Source of the DNA: Shewanella litorisediminis
GTDB taxonomy: Bacteria > Pseudomonadota > Gammaproteobacteria > Enterobacterales > Shewanellaceae
Assembly (NCBI RefSeq): GCF_016834455.1
Contig: NZ_CP069213.1
Coordinates: 3,008,501 to 3,072,500, forward strand
DNA: 64,000 bases
Reading direction: 5' to 3'
Part shown: positions 59,549 through 64,000 of the stretch, one piece after another
Layout: each line of letters begins with the position of its first letter
Numbering within the stretch: the stretch's first letter is position 1
The notes under the pieces: generated by a model
What the model was told of the DNA's origin: nothing
The model's database searches: none
The model's input: the letters and a program-made list of their open reading frames with translations, nothing else
Translations under genes and position numbers: made by a program

Positions 59549-59577
59549 AAAGGCCGTTCATTTCTGAACGGCCTTTC
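59549..59577. terminator. Bidirectional terminator between dps and tRNA-Trp
   Basis: AAAGGCCGTTCA-TTTC-TGAACGGCCTTT with twelve-base perfect arms. It lies between the convergent dps and tRNA-Trp genes, 7 bases from the tRNA 3' end. Confidence 0.9.
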
Positions 59578-59584
59578 TGGTATA

Positions 59585-59661
59585 TGGCAGGGGTGGCAGG
59601 ACTCGAACCCGCAACCGTCGGTTTTGGAGACCGCTGTTCTACCAATTGGAACTACACCCCT
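59585..59661 (-). tRNA. tRNA-Trp (CCA)
   Basis: 77 bases including encoded CCA, starting AGGGGTGTAGTTCCAATTGG. The loop CTCCAAA gives anticodon CCA; the T arm reads GGTTCGAGT. It stands alone with its own promoter and a terminator. Confidence 0.96.
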
Positions 59662-59674
59662 GTTGACGGAGGGC

Positions 59675-59703
59675 ATTATGCAAAAAGCCCCCCTAAAGGT
59701 AAA
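59675..59703 (-). promoter_or_regulatory. Promoter of tRNA-Trp
   Basis: Minus-strand TTTACC (59703-59698), 17-base spacer, CATAAT (59680-59675), then a G+C-rich discriminator (GCCCTCC). The tRNA begins only 14 bases after the -10 box, so the leader would be about seven bases. Confidence 0.8.
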
Positions 59704-60076
59704 GCACTTTTTAATGAAAACCGCTTGGTTGCAGCTTTTTCAGCCATAAAGACCTGTTTAGCTCTCTGTCGTGCTGCCAAAGCTTAAATCTCTTCTTTGA
59801 GCCTGGGTGGATTGGACTCTGGGTTTTACCGATAACGTCCAACAGAGGCCGCTCTGGTCAGCTTTAAGAGAGGATTATCAATCGGCTATAGAGCCACAGA
59901 AAGCCCACTTGTGCGTTTCAGGGCAGCGCCGGCATAGAATGAAAACATCCAGGCGACGTAAAAACATCGCGCTGATTAGCTCTGGGCGAAAGATGTGAAT
60001 GGAGAGAAGAATGGGAGTTGGCTGATAATAATGGAAAGCCAACTCCCGCCTCTACCTTGCGAGGGGGTTGGGTTGG
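59704..60076. other. Gene-free region with one strong inverted repeat
   Basis: No convincing gene. At 60013-60023 and 60037-60047 are eleven-base perfect arms (GGGAGTTGGCT / AGCCAACTCCC) with a 13-base loop, about 30 bases past the stop of the DUF4382 gene. No T-run follows, so it may be a Rho-type or mRNA-end structure rather than an intrinsic terminator. Confidence 0.55.
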
Positions 60077-61078
60077 TTAACCACCGTGATGGCCACCATT
60101 TCCTTTGCCGCACTGTATTACAGTTTGACTTCCGCCATTTGCACCGGCTCTGATAGTCACGGTGCCTGCATCTGCAAACATTGAGAATGAGCCATTCTGA
60201 ATATCATCCATGTTCGGGTTGTCTAAATGACCAAGACAGCTATAGCCAACACGATAAGTACCTTCTGGCAGAAAACCCATTTCAAAAAACCAGTTACCCG
60301 AACGATCTTGTCTCATTGGGGAAACGGCTATGGGTGCAACATGACCATTTGATCCGGAATCATGCACATCGCCCATCTGTTCAAGGCGGGTAACGGAACT
60401 CGGATATAAGTAGGCCAAATGACTAAACGAACCGCTGGGAGGGAGTGTCACAGCATTGCCAGCTTCGCAGTCAGCAATCCATTGCGGGTCCATTTCACCC
60501 AGCAAATGCCCCATTGATGTATTGTTTACTGACCAACTGCCAAAATGGCGCAGTGTATAGTTAAAGTCGCCATCACGATTGAGGCCCATATACAGCCCAA
60601 TCTCCATAGTAAAGGCATGGTGTTGATTTGCCGAAACTGAGAAGTCCATGAGTGGGAGCATGCCGTCCTGCACCTGCATTGGGTGAATGCCTTGGCCATC
60701 TTCCACATAGCAGCCATTATTGCCATCACCAGCGATCACTGACATATGAACATTATGATAGTTACCTACTGGAATACTCAGGCCATCAACAATCGTGATA
60801 CTTTGTTTACCTTGATAGTCAAGAAGGTTGAAGTTCTTATCTTTCAATGAATAACGGTGCTGGATATTGGACTCATCTGTCATCACCAATTCATCCAGTT
60901 GGATTATCACACCAACAACCCCCTTCATAGGAGAGTCAGATATGGCGATACTCACAGTCCCCGTTTGATTTCCAGTTGCAGGGATGTTTGGCGAAAGATT
61001 GTCATCGGTATTATTACTTTCTCCACACGCTATTAAAAATGTGCAGAAAAATAACAGGATAAGTTTGGAACACCTCAT
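60077..61078 (-). CDS. DUF4382 domain lipoprotein
   Basis: A 333-residue lipoprotein: signal MRCSKLILLFFCTFLIACGE with lipobox IAC and cysteine 18. The N-terminal half (about residues 38-190) is a DUF4382 domain: GTVSIAISDSPMKGVVGVII, LDELVMTDESNIQHRY and IPVGNYHNVHMSVIAG. The C-terminal part (about 250-325) looks like a carboxypeptidase-regulatory-type beta sandwich (GNWFFEMGFLPEGTYRVGYS, TVTIRAGANGG) and ends in a Gly/His tail. Function is unknown; surface or periplasmic location is inferred. Its DNA is more A+T-rich than its neighbours, a hint of a different history. It stands alone near the rRNA operon. Confidence 0.8.
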   Translation of the reverse strand: MRCSKLILLFFCTFLIACGESNNTDDNLSPNIPATGNQTGTVSIAISDSPMKGVVGVIIQLDELVMTDESNIQHRYSLKDKNFNLLDYQGKQSITIVDGLSIPVGNYHNVHMSVIAGDGNNGCYVEDGQGIHPMQVQDGMLPLMDFSVSANQHHAFTMEIGLYMGLNRDGDFNYTLRHFGSWSVNNTSMGHLLGEMDPQWIADCEAGNAVTLPPSGSFSHLAYLYPSSVTRLEQMGDVHDSGSNGHVAPIAVSPMRQDRSGNWFFEMGFLPEGTYRVGYSCLGHLDNPNMDDIQNGSFSMFADAGTVTIRAGANGGSQTVIQCGKGNGGHHGG

Positions 61079-61616
61079 ATTACCCCCCCAGCTGATTTAA
61101 TGGTGCAGCATGACCGTCAATCATCATGCGATAGAGGGTAAAAAATTGTGATGGGCATCAAAGCCATCAACATTTGATTAACAGCGGCATGGGTTTTTAA
61201 TCAATTTGAGAGCAAGCATAGAGAACTGGAAAATAACTATTCACTTTTGAGTAATACTCAGGCAGGAAAGGACTTCCAGCACAAGAAAAAATCAAAAATC
61301 TATCTCGGCTGAAAGATTCGATTTGATTTACAAATATCAAGAATCACTCCCAAAACCCTGAAATATTCTTCAAGGCAGAGCCAACCAACATCCAATTAAA
61401 TGTTCGGAAAATTCAAATATAGACTTGATATAGCAAGCTCAAGAAGAACATTTGGCCCCGGTTCGCCCCCCCTAAACTGAGGTAACCCTGAATGATGTCA
61501 CCCTGAACTGATGCTTCCATAAAGCCGCTATCACGAAGCGACTTACTTGCAAGCGAGAGACAGGCGTGTCCGGCTCTCCTGTCCTTCAAGGTACTCAAAC
61601 TCCTGACTATCAAAGG
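61079..61616. other. A+T-rich gene-free region
   Basis: No supported gene. The first 350 bases are notably A+T-rich and probably contain the promoter of the DUF4382 gene. An open frame over 61413-61709 on the minus strand overlaps the repeat that follows and looks like non-coding repeat sequence. Confidence 0.6.
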
Positions 61617-61733
61617 CCGAACTTGGCTGTTAAGCAAGGATGGCTTTAGACGAGACCATTGGTCCGGCATCCTGTGCCCCGGGGCTTCCTGACTCCGCCC
61701 AGAGTGCACAGCGCTTTAGGGAGCGTTAAATAC
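61617..61733 (-). repeat. Diverged direct repeat, copy 1 (rrn downstream repeat)
   Basis: About 117 bases sharing clear blocks with 61810-61920: CCGAACT, GCTGTTAA.CAAGGA, TCCGGCAT, GCCCAGAGTGC.CAG and GGGAGCGTTAAATAC. On the minus strand each copy starts right after a hairpin with a T-run. Confidence 0.8.
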
Positions 61734-61734
61734 G

Positions 61735-61762
61735 AAAAACCCCGCTGTTTCCAGCGAGGCTT
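61735..61762 (-). terminator. Terminator-like hairpin before repeat copy 1
   Basis: On the minus strand CCTCGCTG-GAAA-CAGCGGGG (one T-G pair) followed by five T. It has the form of an intrinsic terminator with a GNRA-type loop, and may be a second terminator for the rrn operon or a relic of a duplicated one. Confidence 0.7.
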
Positions 61763-61809
61763 CATGTTGTTGGCGGGCGCGCTGTGTATATGAGCGAGAG
61801 GCTGGAATT

Positions 61810-61920
61810 CCGAACTGAGCTGTTAAACAAGGACGCTGTTGGACGGACTCGATGATCCGGCATTCGACTGAGCGGCCGATGTGGCCCAGAGTGCGCAGTA
61901 TTTTCGGGAGCGTTAAATAC
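61810..61920 (-). repeat. Diverged direct repeat, copy 2 (rrn downstream repeat)
   Basis: Partner of the repeat at 61617-61733. On the minus strand it is preceded by CCAGC...GCTGG and TAATTTTT, a weaker hairpin with a T-run at about 61921-61947. Confidence 0.8.
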
Positions 61921-61974
61921 AAAAATTACCAGCGTAAGCGTAGCTGGGGCGAATTTATCCAAGACGCCATAACG

Positions 61975-62004
61975 AAAAAAGCCCCTGCATTGCTGCAGAG
62001 GCTT
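61975..62004 (-). terminator. Terminator of the rRNA operon (after tRNA-Asp)
   Basis: On the minus strand GCCTCTGCA-GCAA-TGCAGGGGC (one T-G pair) then six T, 12 bases past the tRNA-Asp 3' end. Confidence 0.88.
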
Positions 62005-62016
62005 TCGTCTTTATGT

Positions 62017-62093
62017 TGGCGGAGCGGACGGGACTCGAACCCGCGACCCCCGGCGTGACAGGCCGGTATTCTAACCAACTGAACTACCGCTCC
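62017..62093 (-). tRNA. tRNA-Asp (GUC)
   Basis: 77 bases including CCA, starting GGAGCGGTAGTTCAGTTGG. The loop CTGTCAC gives anticodon GUC. It is the last gene of the rRNA operon, 21 bases after 5S rRNA. Confidence 0.97.
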
Positions 62094-62114
62094 TTTGGGC
62101 TAGGCCCAAATTAG

Positions 62115-62234
62115 GCGTCTGGCAATGACCTACTCTCACATGGGGAGACCCCACACTACCATCGGCGCTGCTCCGTTTCACTTCTGAGTTCGGAATGGGA
62201 TCAGGTGGGACCAGAGCGCTATTGTCACCAGACA
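62115..62234 (-). rRNA. rrf: 5S ribosomal RNA
   Basis: About 120 bases; on the minus strand it starts near TGTCTGGTGACAATAGCG, contains GGTCCCACCTGA, CCGAACTCAGAAGTGAAACG and GATGGTAGTGTGGGGTCTCC, and ends GCCAGACGCC, which pairs with the start. The ends are placed by comparison with E. coli 5S and may be off by a few bases. Confidence 0.95.
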
Positions 62235-62301
62235 AATTCGTTATGCCCTCGCTTTTCAGCAAGAACATGCAATTCGGAAAGCTGCATTTCGCAGAAAAAG
62301 A

Positions 62302-62377
62302 TGGTGGTCGCTACTGGGATCGAACCAGTGACCCCCTCCTTGTAAGGGAGGTGCTCTCCCGGCTGAGCTAAGCGACC
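62302..62377 (-). tRNA. tRNA-Val (UAC)
   Basis: 76 bases including CCA, starting GGTCGCTTAGCTCAGCCGG. The loop CTTACAA gives anticodon UAC; the T arm reads GGTTCGATC. It lies between the 23S 3' end and 5S rRNA, an uncommon place for a tRNA in a bacterial rRNA operon. Confidence 0.97.
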
Positions 62378-62469
62378 GGTATTCTGTTCTATTGAGTTAT
62401 CACTTCAATCAAGTCTGGTTTCTTCAAGACTATCTACTTCAACCATCAGTCAAAACCCATCTGGGTTGT

Positions 62470-64000
<1,531 letters not shown>

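Noticed and set aside
59807..59998. 63-codon plus-strand frame upstream of the DUF4382 gene end
   Set aside because: No ribosome-binding site, no family, and unusual composition; treated as non-coding.
61413..61962. Small open frames sharing the segment SLLNSQVR / SLFNSSVR
   Set aside because: The shared peptide comes from the non-coding repeat at 61617-61733 and 61810-61920; no ribosome-binding sites, and terminator hairpins lie inside the frames.

Overview
The window reads as core chromosome of a gammaproteobacterium of the Shewanella group. The reasons are the Na+-translocating NQR complex, luxS, a DctPQM TRAP transporter, the E. coli-like orders hemA-prfA-prmC-sirB2-sirB1-kdsA, ubiF-tRNA-miaB-ybeZ-ybeY-corC-lnt and leuS-lptE-holA-nadD-rsfS-rlmH-mrdA-rodA-rlpA-dacA-ybeD-lipB-lipA, and protein sequences close to Shewanella/Vibrio types. 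The DNA looks moderately GC-rich, which would suit a GC-richer Shewanella such as S. amazonensis; that species guess is inference, not a search result.

Layout. 1-2011 (minus): start of the nqr operon (nqrB cut by the window edge, nqrA). 2397-9670 (minus): an unidentified outer-membrane barrel, luxS, a three-gene TRAP transporter with a lipoprotein binding protein, bolA, gcvR and an AlkB-like dioxygenase. 9762-13132: rlmG, grxB and a rimB-like/rimK pair. 13138-15959 (minus): a fatty acid hydroxylase-type membrane enzyme, a DUF2804 protein and a small outer-membrane barrel. 16102-21152: yajG, ppiA, a small unknown gene, an ampG-like permease, yajQ, a VanZ-like gene and panE, resembling the ampG-yajG-bolA and yajQ-panE neighbourhoods of E. 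coli. 21180-28882 (minus): DMT permease, kdsA, a DUF819 permease, sirB1, sirB2, prmC, prfA, hemA. 29112-31610 (plus): lolB, ispE, prs, divergent from hemA.

31995-32699 (minus) is a six-tRNA operon (Met-Leu-Gln-Gln-Met-Gln) with a clear promoter and terminator, followed by ychF, pth and ubiF. 36110-58114 is a long, almost entirely plus-strand block for tRNA modification, ribosome maturation, lipoprotein acylation, leucyl-tRNA charging, LPS export, DNA polymerase III delta, NAD synthesis, elongation-type peptidoglycan synthesis and lipoate synthesis. It is interrupted only by a REC-EAL protein and ybeL. 58198-59487 holds rimI, a short holD-like gene and a Dps-family gene. The last part holds tRNA-Trp, a DUF4382 lipoprotein, about 0.9 kb of gene-free DNA with diverged tandem repeats, then the 3' end of an rRNA operon on the minus strand (23S, tRNA-Val, 5S, tRNA-Asp).

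Most of the window is conserved housekeeping sequence. I found no defence system, prophage, insertion sequence, CRISPR array or biosynthetic cluster, and no convincing wholly new system. The points most worth checking are the tRNA-Val between 23S and 5S, the G1-U72 acceptor pair in both elongator tRNA-Met genes, the duplicated rrn downstream repeats, rimB-rimK without rimA, the lipoprotein TRAP receptor, the unidentified barrel, and a few small lineage-type proteins.
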